Shown here: positions 36,273-45,102 of the stretch, one piece after another
Numbering within the stretch: position 1 is the first letter of the stretch
Layout of the letters: each line of letters begins with the position of its first letter
Assembly: GCF_025753795.1 (NCBI RefSeq)
Contig: NZ_JAOWPS010000005.1
Span: 62,001 to 126,000 of the forward strand
Direction: 5' to 3'
From: Mesorhizobium sp. YC-39
GTDB taxonomy: Bacteria; Pseudomonadota; Alphaproteobacteria; Rhizobiales; Rhizobiaceae
DNA: 64,000 bases
Notes under the pieces: generated by a model
The model's database searches: none
Seen by the model: only the letters and a program-made list of their open reading frames with translations
What the model was told of the DNA's origin: nothing
Translations under genes and position numbers: made by a program

Positions 36273-37325
36273 ATGCATCATGCGCCACCACGCTTTGAGC
36301 TTCCGCGTGTCGGCATCGTTGTCACCTGTCATAATTATCGCGCCTATGTCGAGGACGCGATCCGCTCGGTGCTGGCGCAGACTTATCAGCGATGGACCTG
36401 CGTCATCGTCGACGACGCTTCGACCGACGGCTCGACCGACCATGTCCGCCAGCTTCTTCATGAGATCGGCGATCCGCGCCTAAGCCACTTGGTGCGTTCG
36501 CAAAATGGCGGCCAGCTCGCTGCGTTCCGTGATGGTCTTGCCGCGAGCGATGCGCCTTTCGTGGCGTTCCTCGACGCCGACGATATCTGGCTGCCGAATT
36601 TTCTCGTCGCGCATCTTTCCGCGCATCTCAATGCGACGCGCCCCGCGGCAATGTCCAGCTCGGACGTCTATCTGGTCGACCGCGACCGCACCGTGCTCAG
36701 CGGCACCTACCTTATGTTGCGCAAGCCGCGTTCCCGGACGGATGCTTCCGGCATGGCCACGACGCCCTGCAAGCAGCTTGGCGAGATGGCGCCTGAGATC
36801 GCTTATGCATCGGAGTATCCGATCACCTATTTCGGCCCCGAGGCCTATGGCTGGATGTGGGCGCCGACATCGTCGATGGTTTTCCGGCGCGGCGCGCTGG
36901 AACCGGTTCTGGCGTTCCCGTTCAAGTCAAGGATGGGAACCGACTATCTCGCGGCAACATGCGCGCATCTGGCGGCGGGCAGCCTGATCCTGTCGGAATG
37001 TCTCGGCCTCTATCGCCTGCATGGAGCCAGCGTTACCGCCGGTGCCGCCTATGCTGGCGGTCATGTGCAGCAATCCCCTGGCTATCGGGCGCACGAGATG
37101 ACCATGGGCAAGGACGTCCTCGACTATGTCCTGGCCGATGCGGAACGGCTCGGCGCCATCAACGGCAGGCACTTCGTGCCCGGATTCCTGTCGAGGCACG
37201 TCAAAAGGTTTGGCGACCTGGGAAGTGATTCGCGCCTGCTGCCTTTCCTTGATCGCCGCAGCCGCTGGCGGCGGCTGCGCAAGCGTTTGACGCAGGGGCT
37301 GCGGGGACTGTTCACCAAGGTTTGA
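36273..37325 (+). CDS. Family 2 glycosyltransferase
   Basis: 350 residues from the ATG at 36273; a GTG at 36213 would add 20 residues, and neither start has a good ribosome site. The GT-A fold begins at once with VGIVVTCHNYRAYVEDAIRS and CVIVDDASTDGSTD. The metal-binding FLDADD is near residue 110, and the acceptor region follows. The basic C-terminal tail (RRSRWRRLRKRL) may touch the membrane. Donor and acceptor are unknown, and no polysaccharide genes are nearby. Confidence 0.8.
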   Translation: MHHAPPRFELPRVGIVVTCHNYRAYVEDAIRSVLAQTYQRWTCVIVDDASTDGSTDHVRQLLHEIGDPRLSHLVRSQNGGQLAAFRDGLAASDAPFVAFLDADDIWLPNFLVAHLSAHLNATRPAAMSSSDVYLVDRDRTVLSGTYLMLRKPRSRTDASGMATTPCKQLGEMAPEIAYASEYPITYFGPEAYGWMWAPTSSMVFRRGALEPVLAFPFKSRMGTDYLAATCAHLAAGSLILSECLGLYRLHGASVTAGAAYAGGHVQQSPGYRAHEMTMGKDVLDYVLADAERLGAINGRHFVPGFLSRHVKRFGDLGSDSRLLPFLDRRSRWRRLRKRLTQGLRGLFTKV

Positions 37326-37408
37326 GAAGCGGCAGGCATGGCCTGCCGAAGTTTCACACTTCCTACGGCGCGCAGCCGAACTTCAGCAGATTTGCTGGCG
37401 ATGCCAAG

Positions 37409-37723
37409 TCACGCGCCCTCGACGACTGAAAAGCCCTCGAACTGAGGATGGCCGAGATAGTGCACCTTCGAGGTGCCGGTATTGCGGTGCGCGGCGCGAA
37501 AATTCTCGGATTTGGTCCAGGCGACAAAATCCTCATAGCTCGCCCACACCGTGTGCGAGGCAAACAGCGTGTAGCCTTCCGCCTCGTTGACCGGACCGCG
37601 CAGCAGGTGGAATTCCTTGAAACCCTGCATCTCCGAGAGGCTGGAATCGCGGTTTTTCCAGACGTCCTCAAAGGCGTCCTCCGAGCCGTTCTGGACCTTG
37701 AAGCGGTTCATGGCGATGTACAT
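37409..37723 (-). CDS. hmuQ: Heme-degrading monooxygenase (HmuQ/IsdG type)
   Basis: 104 residues of the antibiotic-biosynthesis-monooxygenase fold. The residues that catalyse heme opening in IsdG (Asn, Trp, His) are in place as Asn6, Trp69 and His79, and MYIAMNRFKV matches the start of rhizobial HmuQ proteins. It cleaves imported heme to a bilin and releases iron. It is the last of four minus-strand genes beginning with the heme receptor, 66 nt after tonB, with a clear AAAGGA ribosome site. Confidence 0.88.
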   Translation of the reverse strand: MYIAMNRFKVQNGSEDAFEDVWKNRDSSLSEMQGFKEFHLLRGPVNEAEGYTLFASHTVWASYEDFVAWTKSENFRAAHRNTGTSKVHYLGHPQFEGFSVVEGA

Positions 37724-37789
37724 TGGGTTCCTTTCAGAATTGGTGAAGTGTGAGGATTGATGGATTGTCCGAGACGAAATTGGAGGTTC

Positions 37790-38752
37790 TCAAAACGGAC
37801 CGATCCGCGCTTTGAACACCCAGTTTGACCTGCCAGTCTCGAGTGGGATGGGAGGGAACGGGGCCTGCTGGCGCACCAGTGTCAACGCGAATTGATCAAG
37901 CTCCGCAGAACCTGAGCTTTCGGCAAGCTGTATGTCGCCGATGCTGCCGTCGGCCATGACAACGAAAACGACCCTGGCGTTGGCACGAGCTTTCGCTTGT
38001 ATCGATTTCGAAACGCGACGGTTGGCGCGGGAAAGCTTCTTCTGAACTTCACCGCTGTAGCGGGATTCCGCCGCATTGCCAGCCACAGCCTGCTCTTTGC
38101 CCGTGCTGGAGGTCACCGCGTCGCGTTCTTCGCCATCCGCCGCGCCGCGGGCATCGTTCGTTTCGCCCGCGCCGCCAAGCCCTGCCTCCGCGCTTGGCCT
38201 TGCGGTCGGGATCGGCGGCTGTCCGATATCGGCAGGAGGCGCCTCGGTGCTTTCGGCCGGAGCAGCCGGCTCTGCCGGTGTTTCAATCTTCGGGGCCACG
38301 CTCTGTTCGTCCAGGCGCGGGGTGTCGGCGATCAGTATGTCCGGCGTGGGGGTAGGTTGTTCGACAGCTTTCGGCAAGGGCGCGGGGGGCTGCGCGGCCA
38401 TTTCCCTGGCGGGTTGTTTGGCTGGCGGCTCGGGCTTGACCTCTGGCTTGGCCGGTCGCGGGTCGGGCACCAAGGTGACATTCATTGCGCCCGGGGTCTG
38501 ACCATCCAAGTCGCTGCCGACTACGTTGGCGCCGGTTTGATCGGTGCCTTCCATCTGGATTGCATCCCTGGAATCGAATGTCCCGGTGGGTGCGATCAGA
38601 AACGCCGCCACTGCTGCGGCATGGAGCAGGCAGGAGGCGATAATCGCCACCGTCCATTTGCGGTTGTCGGCTGAGTGCGCCTGCGCAAGCGGCTCGGCTG
38701 GCGTGATCGCCAGTTCGCTGCCGGCATCGGGGAGGGGGCTGATTTTCTGCAT
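37790..38752 (-). CDS. tonB: TonB-type energy transducer of the heme locus
   Basis: 320 residues from an ATG at 38752; a start 36 nt upstream is possible and neither has a strong ribosome site. A cytosolic N-terminus leads into one helix (WTVAIIASCLLHAAAVAAFLIA). A long proline- and alanine-rich periplasmic spacer follows, then a C-terminal TonB domain (ARANARVVFVVMADGSIGDIQLAESSG...WVFKARIGPF). It should link the proton gradient to the HmuR receptor encoded upstream. No exbB or exbD is in this locus, so those partners must be encoded elsewhere. Confidence 0.87.
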   Translation of the reverse strand: MQKISPLPDAGSELAITPAEPLAQAHSADNRKWTVAIIASCLLHAAAVAAFLIAPTGTFDSRDAIQMEGTDQTGANVVGSDLDGQTPGAMNVTLVPDPRPAKPEVKPEPPAKQPAREMAAQPPAPLPKAVEQPTPTPDILIADTPRLDEQSVAPKIETPAEPAAPAESTEAPPADIGQPPIPTARPSAEAGLGGAGETNDARGAADGEERDAVTSSTGKEQAVAGNAAESRYSGEVQKKLSRANRRVSKSIQAKARANARVVFVVMADGSIGDIQLAESSGSAELDQFALTLVRQQAPFPPIPLETGRSNWVFKARIGPF

Positions 38753-38886
38753 GTCTCGGGGCGAGAACTGCCGCGAGCGACATGGCATTGTCAAATCAAG
38801 ATCAGTTGCCGCCCATGGCAGCGGACCGGACGCGGGCCATGCCGCGGTGTTTTGTGTAAATGCCGGATGTAGTCCCAACGCCGCCC

Positions 38887-39336
38887 TCAGACCCCGAAGG
38901 CGATGCCGGTCTTGGTCCCGGTCTTCAGGCCGCGCATGCAGGCTCCCGGCTCGACGCTTGCGCCAGCGCATTCCGTCGCGCTGTTGATCAGCACCCGGCT
39001 GAGCTTGGTGCAGTCGCTGCCGGCAAGGTCGAAACGCGTCACCTTGGTCTTGCCCGCCGGCAATTCCTTGAAGTCAAGCACGGTCAGCCGGTCGACGACA
39101 CCGGCGGCGTTGAAGAGCGCGATCTCGAACGCCGCCTTGGTGAGATCGGTGCCAAGGCCGTTGTTGACGACGAAGGTCAAGCGGCAGCCCTTGTCTGAGG
39201 GCTGCGCGGCGTTGAGCTCGAGGGTCAGCGATGGGGCCGGCGCGGCCTGTTGCGCCAGCGCCGGGCCCATCGCAGGCGACACCGCCAACGTCGAGGTCAG
39301 CAGACGAAGCGATGCCGTCAAGCTTGTCATTGTCAT
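38887..39336 (-). CDS. Exported four-cysteine protein coupled to the heme receptor (unknown function)
   Basis: 149 residues with a signal peptide ending near GPALAQQ. The mature part looks like a beta-rich domain (SLTLELNAAQPSDKGCRLTF, DLTKAAFEIALFNAAG) and carries four cysteines (KGCRL, SDCTK, TECAG, GACMR), enough for two disulfides. Its start shares one base with the stop of hmuR (TGATG), so it is translated with the receptor, and tonB follows after 134 nt. I know of no assigned function. A periplasmic or secreted helper in heme capture is a reasonable guess from position only. Confidence 0.8.
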   Translation of the reverse strand: MTMTSLTASLRLLTSTLAVSPAMGPALAQQAAPAPSLTLELNAAQPSDKGCRLTFVVNNGLGTDLTKAAFEIALFNAAGVVDRLTVLDFKELPAGKTKVTRFDLAGSDCTKLSRVLINSATECAGASVEPGACMRGLKTGTKTGIAFGV

Positions 39337-41561
39337 CAGCCTCCAAATCGCATTGTCGCCGCCAGCTTCAGCGTGACGCCGGGTTCGTAGATCACACTGG
39401 TGGCCGATACGTTCAGCGGGTTGGTGTATTTCACATCGAACAAATTGTCGGCGCGGAAGTCGACCTTGAAATTGTCGGTCGCCTGGTAGCTGGCGAAAGC
39501 GTTGACCAGCGTATAGTCCTTGGCGATCGCGTTGCCCTTCGGCTTGCCATTGTATTGCACTTCACCGCCGACGGTGAGTTTGTCTTCGAGGAAGCGCAGG
39601 CCGAGTTGCGCCGTGACCTGGGAGGAGGGGATGGTGGCAAGGTCCGCCCGTTCGCCTTCGTAGGATATGGTGTGGCCATCGATGAACGAGGCGGAAAGCC
39701 CGGCATATCCCCAGGCGGCATCGTAGAACGCTTCCATTTCAAAGCCGTCGATCTTGGCCTTGGCAAAATTCTGGTACTGGAAGCAGATCGGGATGCCCGG
39801 CCCGAAGGGGCAGCCGCTGGTCGGGTCGAACGCCGACAAGGTCACGCCGTCAATGTAATCGTCGACATTGTTGTTGAAGTAGGCAGCTTTCAGCCGCAGC
39901 GCGTCGTCGGCCTGGATCACGCCGTTGGTGCTGTAGTTGACGCCGAATTCCACGGTCTTGCCGGTTTCAGGCTTCAGATTGGGATTGGGCAGGAACGGGA
40001 AGGTGACGCCTGCCGGATGGTTGCCGCTGATCAGCGTTTCCGTCAGTGACGGGGACCGATAGCCTTCCGCGTAGGTGCCGTAGAATTGCAGTCCCGAAAG
40101 GCTTGCGCTCTCGAATGGCGAGATGCCGACGGTGATGCGTGGCGACAACCGGTCGCCGGAGGTTTCGCCGACATCGCTGTCGAGCTTGTAGCTGTCGTAG
40201 CGCAGTCCGGCGATGACTTCGAGCCAATCCCAGGTGAGCTTGTCCTGGACATAGACGCCGGAAACGTTCCGCTTGCCTGAAGGCGTGTAGAAACTGTCGC
40301 CGCCTGCCGTGCCGCCGGTCTCGACGTCGTCGCCCACCCAGTCGCCGCCATAGGTCAGTTCATGCGCGATCGCGCTGGTCTCGAACCGCGACGTGTTCCA
40401 GATGTCGATGCCGGTGGTGCCGATGTCGAAAGTCGATAGCGAACCTGCCGGCAGGACGACAGGAAGACCGGTGACCGGGTCGAAGCGGTTCTGGGGGACG
40501 AGCGTCGTCAGATCGAGGTTGGTCTTGTTGTAGGAGGCGTTGATGTGCAGATCGAGCCAGCTCTTGGCATCGTCGGTGATGTTGTAGCGGGCGGTGAAGG
40601 TGTTGGACTTCAAGTCGGCGTCGTTCACCGGGATGCCGCCGCTGATCTCGTTCCATCCGTCGCTCGAGCCGACCCAGCCGAGCTTCAATTCGCTGTTGTC
40701 GCTCGGGCGGATGGTGGTCTTGAGCAGGCCGCTCAGCACGTCGAAGCCGGTGCCGTTGACGGTGTCGCCACCGCCGTCCTTGTAGTCGTCATAGTTGCGG
40801 TAGACGACGTTGCCGAGCACGTCCCAATTTTCGTTGAAGCGGTAGGCGCCGGTGGCGCTGGTGGTCCAGCCCTCGCCATTGCTCTCGTAGCGCCCGGTGA
40901 GGGAGCCAGCCCAGGTCTCGCCCGGCTTGAGAAAATCCTCGGCATCCTTGGTGTCGAAGAAGACGACGCCGCCGATCGCGCCGGAACCATAGGTGTTGGC
41001 CACCGGCCCGCGGATCACATCGACGGATTTGATGAGTTCGGGATCGATGTAGAAGGTCGATTGCGGGCCATGGTCGGAGCGCTGGAAGTTCTGGCGGGCG
41101 CCGTCAAGGATCACCTGGACGCGACCGAAATCCTGCAGGCCACGGATGTTGATGGAGGAACTGACGCGCCTTGCGTCAGCCTGCGCCGCTACACCCGGCA
41201 CACCGAAGAACACATCGCTGGGCGTCGTCGCCATGCGCCGGTCCAGCTGTTCCTGGTCGACGTGACTGGTCGAGGACAGGGATTCGATCGCCGTCTCGCC
41301 GGTGCGGCTGACGACCAGGATCTGGTCGAGCAGCGTCGCGCCCGCCGGCGCCTCGGCCGCTTCAGCTTGCTCGGCCTGTTCGGTCTGCTGTTCGTCGGTT
41401 GCCTCTTGGGCTGATGCCTGTTGAGCGCCGGCGGGTGCCGCCAGCAGGCTGATCGCTGCCGCGCCGGCCAGCAATGCGGCCAATGTCCTTGCCGTCGACC
41501 GATGCGCCGGGCCTGGATTGCCATTCTCCAGACCAAGCCGTCCCCTTTTCGCCAACCCCAT
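39336..41561 (-). CDS. hmuR: TonB-dependent heme receptor
   Basis: 741 residues. A signal region (LAALLAGAAAISLLAAPAGA) and an acidic Gln/Glu/Ala-rich stretch precede the plug domain (about 75-200, with ILVVSRTGETAIESL, SSINIRGLQDFGRVQVILDGARQNFQ and VIRGPVANTYGSGAIGGVVFF). The 22-strand barrel follows. The FRAP/NPNL-like heme-receptor region is represented by YAEGYRSPSLTETLISG...FPFLPNPNLKPETG. It brings heme across the outer membrane. It is the first gene of a minus-strand run and is divergent from hmuP, with an IRO-type operator between. Confidence 0.93.
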   Translation of the reverse strand: MGLAKRGRLGLENGNPGPAHRSTARTLAALLAGAAAISLLAAPAGAQQASAQEATDEQQTEQAEQAEAAEAPAGATLLDQILVVSRTGETAIESLSSTSHVDQEQLDRRMATTPSDVFFGVPGVAAQADARRVSSSINIRGLQDFGRVQVILDGARQNFQRSDHGPQSTFYIDPELIKSVDVIRGPVANTYGSGAIGGVVFFDTKDAEDFLKPGETWAGSLTGRYESNGEGWTTSATGAYRFNENWDVLGNVVYRNYDDYKDGGGDTVNGTGFDVLSGLLKTTIRPSDNSELKLGWVGSSDGWNEISGGIPVNDADLKSNTFTARYNITDDAKSWLDLHINASYNKTNLDLTTLVPQNRFDPVTGLPVVLPAGSLSTFDIGTTGIDIWNTSRFETSAIAHELTYGGDWVGDDVETGGTAGGDSFYTPSGKRNVSGVYVQDKLTWDWLEVIAGLRYDSYKLDSDVGETSGDRLSPRITVGISPFESASLSGLQFYGTYAEGYRSPSLTETLISGNHPAGVTFPFLPNPNLKPETGKTVEFGVNYSTNGVIQADDALRLKAAYFNNNVDDYIDGVTLSAFDPTSGCPFGPGIPICFQYQNFAKAKIDGFEMEAFYDAAWGYAGLSASFIDGHTISYEGERADLATIPSSQVTAQLGLRFLEDKLTVGGEVQYNGKPKGNAIAKDYTLVNAFASYQATDNFKVDFRADNLFDVKYTNPLNVSATSVIYEPGVTLKLAATMRFGG

Positions 41562-41682
41562 GCCCCAACTCCAAAAATCCAGGTTCGATGCTGGCTGGCT
41601 TGGCGCTTGCTGGCATTTTTCATCATGTCCGGCGTCTTAAATGTTGACTCACTTAGTCCGGTATTGCACTGACTAGTAAACA

Positions 41683-41697
41683 TGATTATTCAAGTCA
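41683..41697. promoter_or_regulatory. IRO-type operator (RirA site) between hmuR and hmuP
   Basis: The 15-mer TGATTATTCAAGTCA fits the TGA-N9-TCA pattern of iron-responsive operators bound by RirA. On the minus strand it overlaps a -35-like TTGACT (41698-41693) that stands 17 nt from TAGTCA, facing hmuR. On the plus strand it overlaps a -10-like TATTCA (41687-41692) that stands 17 nt after TTGCAC (41664-41669), facing hmuP. One operator could therefore shut both promoters when iron is plentiful. Confidence 0.7.
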
Positions 41698-41761
41698 AGA
41701 AATGAATCGGCATCTTCGCAACGCCTAGCCAGACGCCCGGCACAGGAAAGGGATCGAACCA

Positions 41762-41968
41762 ATGAACACCCACAATCCCAGTGACTTTCGCTATCGCGTC
41801 CGCCGTTCCGACGACAATTCGGCTCGTTTCGACCGGGTCCCGCTTGCCGTGAGGACGCTGTCCAGCAACACGCTATTCCAGGGCGAGCACGAGATCGGCA
41901 TCGAGCACCACGGCGCGCTCTATCGGCTGAAGATCACTCGCCAGGGCAAGCTCATCCTCAACAAGTGA
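41762..41968 (+). CDS. hmuP: Hemin uptake protein HmuP/HemP
   Basis: 68 residues with the HemP-type core SSNTLFQGEHEIGIEHHGALYRLKITRQGKLILNK. In Bradyrhizobium and Sinorhizobium HmuP is a small regulator needed for expression of the heme receptor gene. It is the first gene of the plus-strand hmuPSTUV run and faces hmuR, which would allow it to act on the shared promoter region. Confidence 0.9.
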   Translation: MNTHNPSDFRYRVRRSDDNSARFDRVPLAVRTLSSNTLFQGEHEIGIEHHGALYRLKITRQGKLILNK

Positions 41969-42023
41969 GCCAAGGCGAGTAGCTGTAGGACAAGCAGTTG
42001 TAAGACAGGCAGGTGTTTTAGAC

Positions 42024-43085
42024 ATGGACCAGCGCGTAAAACCCGCCCCGCATGAAATCCGGCGGGCGCGGGCGGACAATCCGAAGATGCGCGAGCGCGA
42101 TCTCGCCGCCCAACTCGGCATTTCGGAGGCCGAACTGGTCGCCGCGCATTGCGGCGACGGGGTCGTGCGGGTCGAACCGCGCGTCAACGACCTTCTGACC
42201 GGGCTCGAGGCTGTCGGCGAGGTCATGGCGCTGACCCGTAACGAAAGCGCGGTGCACGAGAAGATCGGCGTCTACGACAAGGTCGTCACCGGCAACCACA
42301 ATGCCATGGTGCTTGGCGAGAACATCGATCTGCGCATCTTCCCGAAAATCTGGGCGCACGGCTTTGCCGTGGAAAAGCGCGACGGAGGTGACATCAGGCA
42401 CAGCCTGCAGTTCTTCGATGCCACGGGCGAGGCGGTGCACAAGGTGCATCTCAGGCCCGCGTCCAACCTCTATGCCTATCAGAAGCTGGTTGCTGGGCTC
42501 GAATCGCCGAACCAGGAACCGACCGTTGCGGTTTCAGGGAGCGGGTCCGAAGACGAGGCCGAGGTCTCGGACGCGCCAGCCGGCGTCGACGATTTGCGCG
42601 AGCGCTGGAGCCGGCTTACCGATGTGCACCAGTTCTTCGGCATGCTGAAGACGCTGAAGCTCCACCGCCTTCAGGCGATGCGCATGGTCGGCCATGATTA
42701 CGCCTGGCTGCTCGACAATGACGCCGTCGGCGCCATGTTCCACCATGCCGCCGAGGGCGAGATGCCGATCATGTGCTTTGTCGGCAATCGCGGCTGCATC
42801 CAGATCCACTCCGGCCAGGTCAAGTCGATCAAGCCGATGGGGCCATGGATCAACGTGCTGGACGAGACCTTCCATTTGCATCTGCGGACCGACCATATCC
42901 ACGAGGTCTGGGCCGTGCGCAAGCCGACCAAGGACGGCCATGTCACGTCGCTCGAAGCCTATGGCGCCGACGGCAAGATGATCATCCAGTTCTTCGGCAA
43001 GCGCCATGAAGGCGAAAGCGAGCGCGAAGACTGGCGGTTCCTTGCCGAGAACCTGCCGCGCATTCCAAGCCCGACCGCGGCCTGA
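42024..43085 (+). CDS. hmuS: Cytosolic hemin-handling protein
   Basis: 353 residues of the HemS/ChuS family, made of two similar halves. The first half includes EIRRARADNPKMRERDLAAQLGISEAELVAA; the second begins near LRERWSRLTDVHQFFGMLKTLKL and repeats the fold. Family members bind heme in the cytosol and either pass it on or help degrade it. It lies 55 nt after hmuP and 5 nt before hmuT, so it is part of the operon. Confidence 0.92.
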   Translation: MDQRVKPAPHEIRRARADNPKMRERDLAAQLGISEAELVAAHCGDGVVRVEPRVNDLLTGLEAVGEVMALTRNESAVHEKIGVYDKVVTGNHNAMVLGENIDLRIFPKIWAHGFAVEKRDGGDIRHSLQFFDATGEAVHKVHLRPASNLYAYQKLVAGLESPNQEPTVAVSGSGSEDEAEVSDAPAGVDDLRERWSRLTDVHQFFGMLKTLKLHRLQAMRMVGHDYAWLLDNDAVGAMFHHAAEGEMPIMCFVGNRGCIQIHSGQVKSIKPMGPWINVLDETFHLHLRTDHIHEVWAVRKPTKDGHVTSLEAYGADGKMIIQFFGKRHEGESEREDWRFLAENLPRIPSPTAA

Positions 43086-43090
43086 GGACA

Positions 43091-43987
43091 ATGACGATGG
43101 TTTCTTTTTTCAAACGGGCTTTTAGGCCGGCGATGTGTCTTTCCCTGGCCTTCGTCGCGCTGCTGCCGGCTCGCGCTACAGAAGGCGCGGCGAGCTTTGC
43201 CGATAATTCGAAGATAGCAGCCATTGGCGGCTCGATCACCGAGATCGTCTTTGCGCTCGGCGAGCAGAGCCATCTTGTCGCCCGCGATTCGACCAGCCGC
43301 TATCCCGAGGCGGCACTCAGCCTGCCTGACGTCGGCTATATGCGCCAGCTTTCGCCGGAAGGTGTGCTGTCGGTCAATCCGTCGGGCATCCTGGCGCTGC
43401 ATGGCAGCGGTCCGAAGGAGGCCGTCGACGTGCTGAAGAAGACGAGCATCCCCTTCATCGAGGTGCCCGAGCGCTACGATCGTGAAGGCATACTCGAAAA
43501 GATCCATATCGTCGGCAAGGCGCTCGGCGCCGACGCCAAGGCCGACGCGCTGGCAGCCGAGATCGACGCCAAGCTGGAGGCTGCCGAAAAACGGACCGCT
43601 TCGATCAAGGATCGCAAGCGCATCCTGTTCGTCCTGTCGTTGCAGGGCGGCAAGATCCTCGCCGCCGGCAGCCAGACCGCCGCCGATGGCATCATCAAGC
43701 TTTCTGGCGGCGTCAATGCGATCGACGGTTTTTCCGGCTACAAGCAATTGTCCGACGAGGCTGTCATCACCGCCAGGCCGGACGTGATCCTGATGATGAA
43801 CAATGCCGGCCCAGCAGTATCGGACGACCAGCTGTTCGCCAGCCCATCCATTTCATCGACGCCGGCGGGCGTTGCCCGCAAGGTGGTCCGCATGGATGGC
43901 GGCTATCTGCTCGGCTTCGGGCCGCGCACGGCCGACGCCATCCATGATCTTGCCGTCTCGCTCTATGGCGGGCAGGTCACGGACTGA
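43091..43987 (+). CDS. hmuT: Periplasmic heme-binding protein
   Basis: 298 residues with a signal peptide (RAFRPAMCLSLAFVALLPARA). The class III binding-protein fold shows in IAAIGGSITEIVFALGEQSHLVARDSTSRYPEAA; the tyrosine of the RYP segment is the expected heme ligand. A second lobe follows GIPALH-type helices. It delivers heme to HmuUV. The gap to hmuU is 10 nt. Confidence 0.92.
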   Translation: MTMVSFFKRAFRPAMCLSLAFVALLPARATEGAASFADNSKIAAIGGSITEIVFALGEQSHLVARDSTSRYPEAALSLPDVGYMRQLSPEGVLSVNPSGILALHGSGPKEAVDVLKKTSIPFIEVPERYDREGILEKIHIVGKALGADAKADALAAEIDAKLEAAEKRTASIKDRKRILFVLSLQGGKILAAGSQTAADGIIKLSGGVNAIDGFSGYKQLSDEAVITARPDVILMMNNAGPAVSDDQLFASPSISSTPAGVARKVVRMDGGYLLGFGPRTADAIHDLAVSLYGGQVTD

Positions 43988-43997
43988 GCGAGCGACG

Positions 43998-45101
43998 ATG
44001 GCCGACCAATCGATCGCAGGTGCGGCGGGCGTTATGGCGACTGCATCCGAAGGTGACCGTTCTGGACGCGCCCGGATCGTCATCCTGTTTTTGTGCGTGG
44101 GACTTGTCCTTGTCGTGCTGTTGTCGCTGACATCAGGCGCATCCGATGCGTCGGCCGTCAGCGTTATCAGCGACTGGCTGTTGGGTGCGGCGCCCGGCAA
44201 TGAGGCGTTGAACGCTCGCGACCGCCTGATCGTCTATGACATCCGTCTGCCGCGCGTCATCCTCGGCGTGCTGATTGGCGCGGCACTTGCCGTCTCCGGC
44301 GCGGTCATGCAGGGGCTGTTCCGCAACCCGCTGGCCGATCCCGGCCTGATCGGCGTTTCGGCCGGGTCGAGCCTCGGCGCGGTGGCCGTCATCGTGCTTG
44401 GCGCCACGGTGCTGGCGCCCTTCACTTCGGCGCTGGGCACGCTTGCCTTGCCGCTGGCGGCATTTTGCGGCGGGCTGGCGACGACATTGCTGCTCTATCA
44501 GGTCGCCACCAGGCATGGCCGAACCTCGGTCGCCACCATGCTGCTTGCCGGCATCGCGCTGGCGGCGCTCGCCATGGCGCTGACCGGTATCCTGATCTTC
44601 ATGGCGGACGACCGGCAGTTGCGCGACCTGACCTTCTGGCAACTCGGCTCGCTCGCCGGCGCGACCTGGCAGAAGATCGGTTCGGTCGGACCGGTCATCG
44701 TGCTGGCGCTGGCGGCGATGCCGTTCCTGGCGCGCGGTCTCAATGCGCTGGCTCTCGGTGAAGCCACCGCCGGCCATCTCGGCATCCCGGTGCAGCGGCT
44801 GAAATACACGGCGATCGTCGGCGTTTCGGCGGCGGTCGGGGCGTCTGTCGCCGTCAGCGGTGGCATCGGCTTTATCGGCATCGTGGTGCCGCATTTGCTG
44901 CGCCTGGCTATCGGCCCGGACAATCGCTATCTGCTGCCGGCGTCAGCGCTGCTCGGCGCTTGCCTGCTGCTTTTGGCCGATGCCGTCGCACGCACCATCG
45001 TGGCGCCGGCGGAGCTGCCGATCGGCATCGTCACCGCGATCGCCGGCGCGCCGTTCTTCCTCTGGATCCTGCTGCGCAAGCGTGGCGTCGTCGACCTGTG
45101 A
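43998..45101 (+). CDS. hmuU: Heme ABC transporter permease
   Basis: 367 residues from the ATG at 43998; the upstream open frame is a shadow of hmuT. It is a FecCD/BtuC-type permease with about ten helices, marked by DIRLPRVILGVLIGAALAVSGAVMQGLFRNPLADPGLIG and GGIGFIGIVVPHLLRLAIGPDNR, the ATPase-docking region. It forms a dimeric channel for heme through the inner membrane. The hmuV start follows within a few bases. Confidence 0.93.
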   Translation: MADQSIAGAAGVMATASEGDRSGRARIVILFLCVGLVLVVLLSLTSGASDASAVSVISDWLLGAAPGNEALNARDRLIVYDIRLPRVILGVLIGAALAVSGAVMQGLFRNPLADPGLIGVSAGSSLGAVAVIVLGATVLAPFTSALGTLALPLAAFCGGLATTLLLYQVATRHGRTSVATMLLAGIALAALAMALTGILIFMADDRQLRDLTFWQLGSLAGATWQKIGSVGPVIVLALAAMPFLARGLNALALGEATAGHLGIPVQRLKYTAIVGVSAAVGASVAVSGGIGFIGIVVPHLLRLAIGPDNRYLLPASALLGACLLLLADAVARTIVAPAELPIGIVTAIAGAPFFLWILLRKRGVVDL

Positions 45102-45102
45102 G

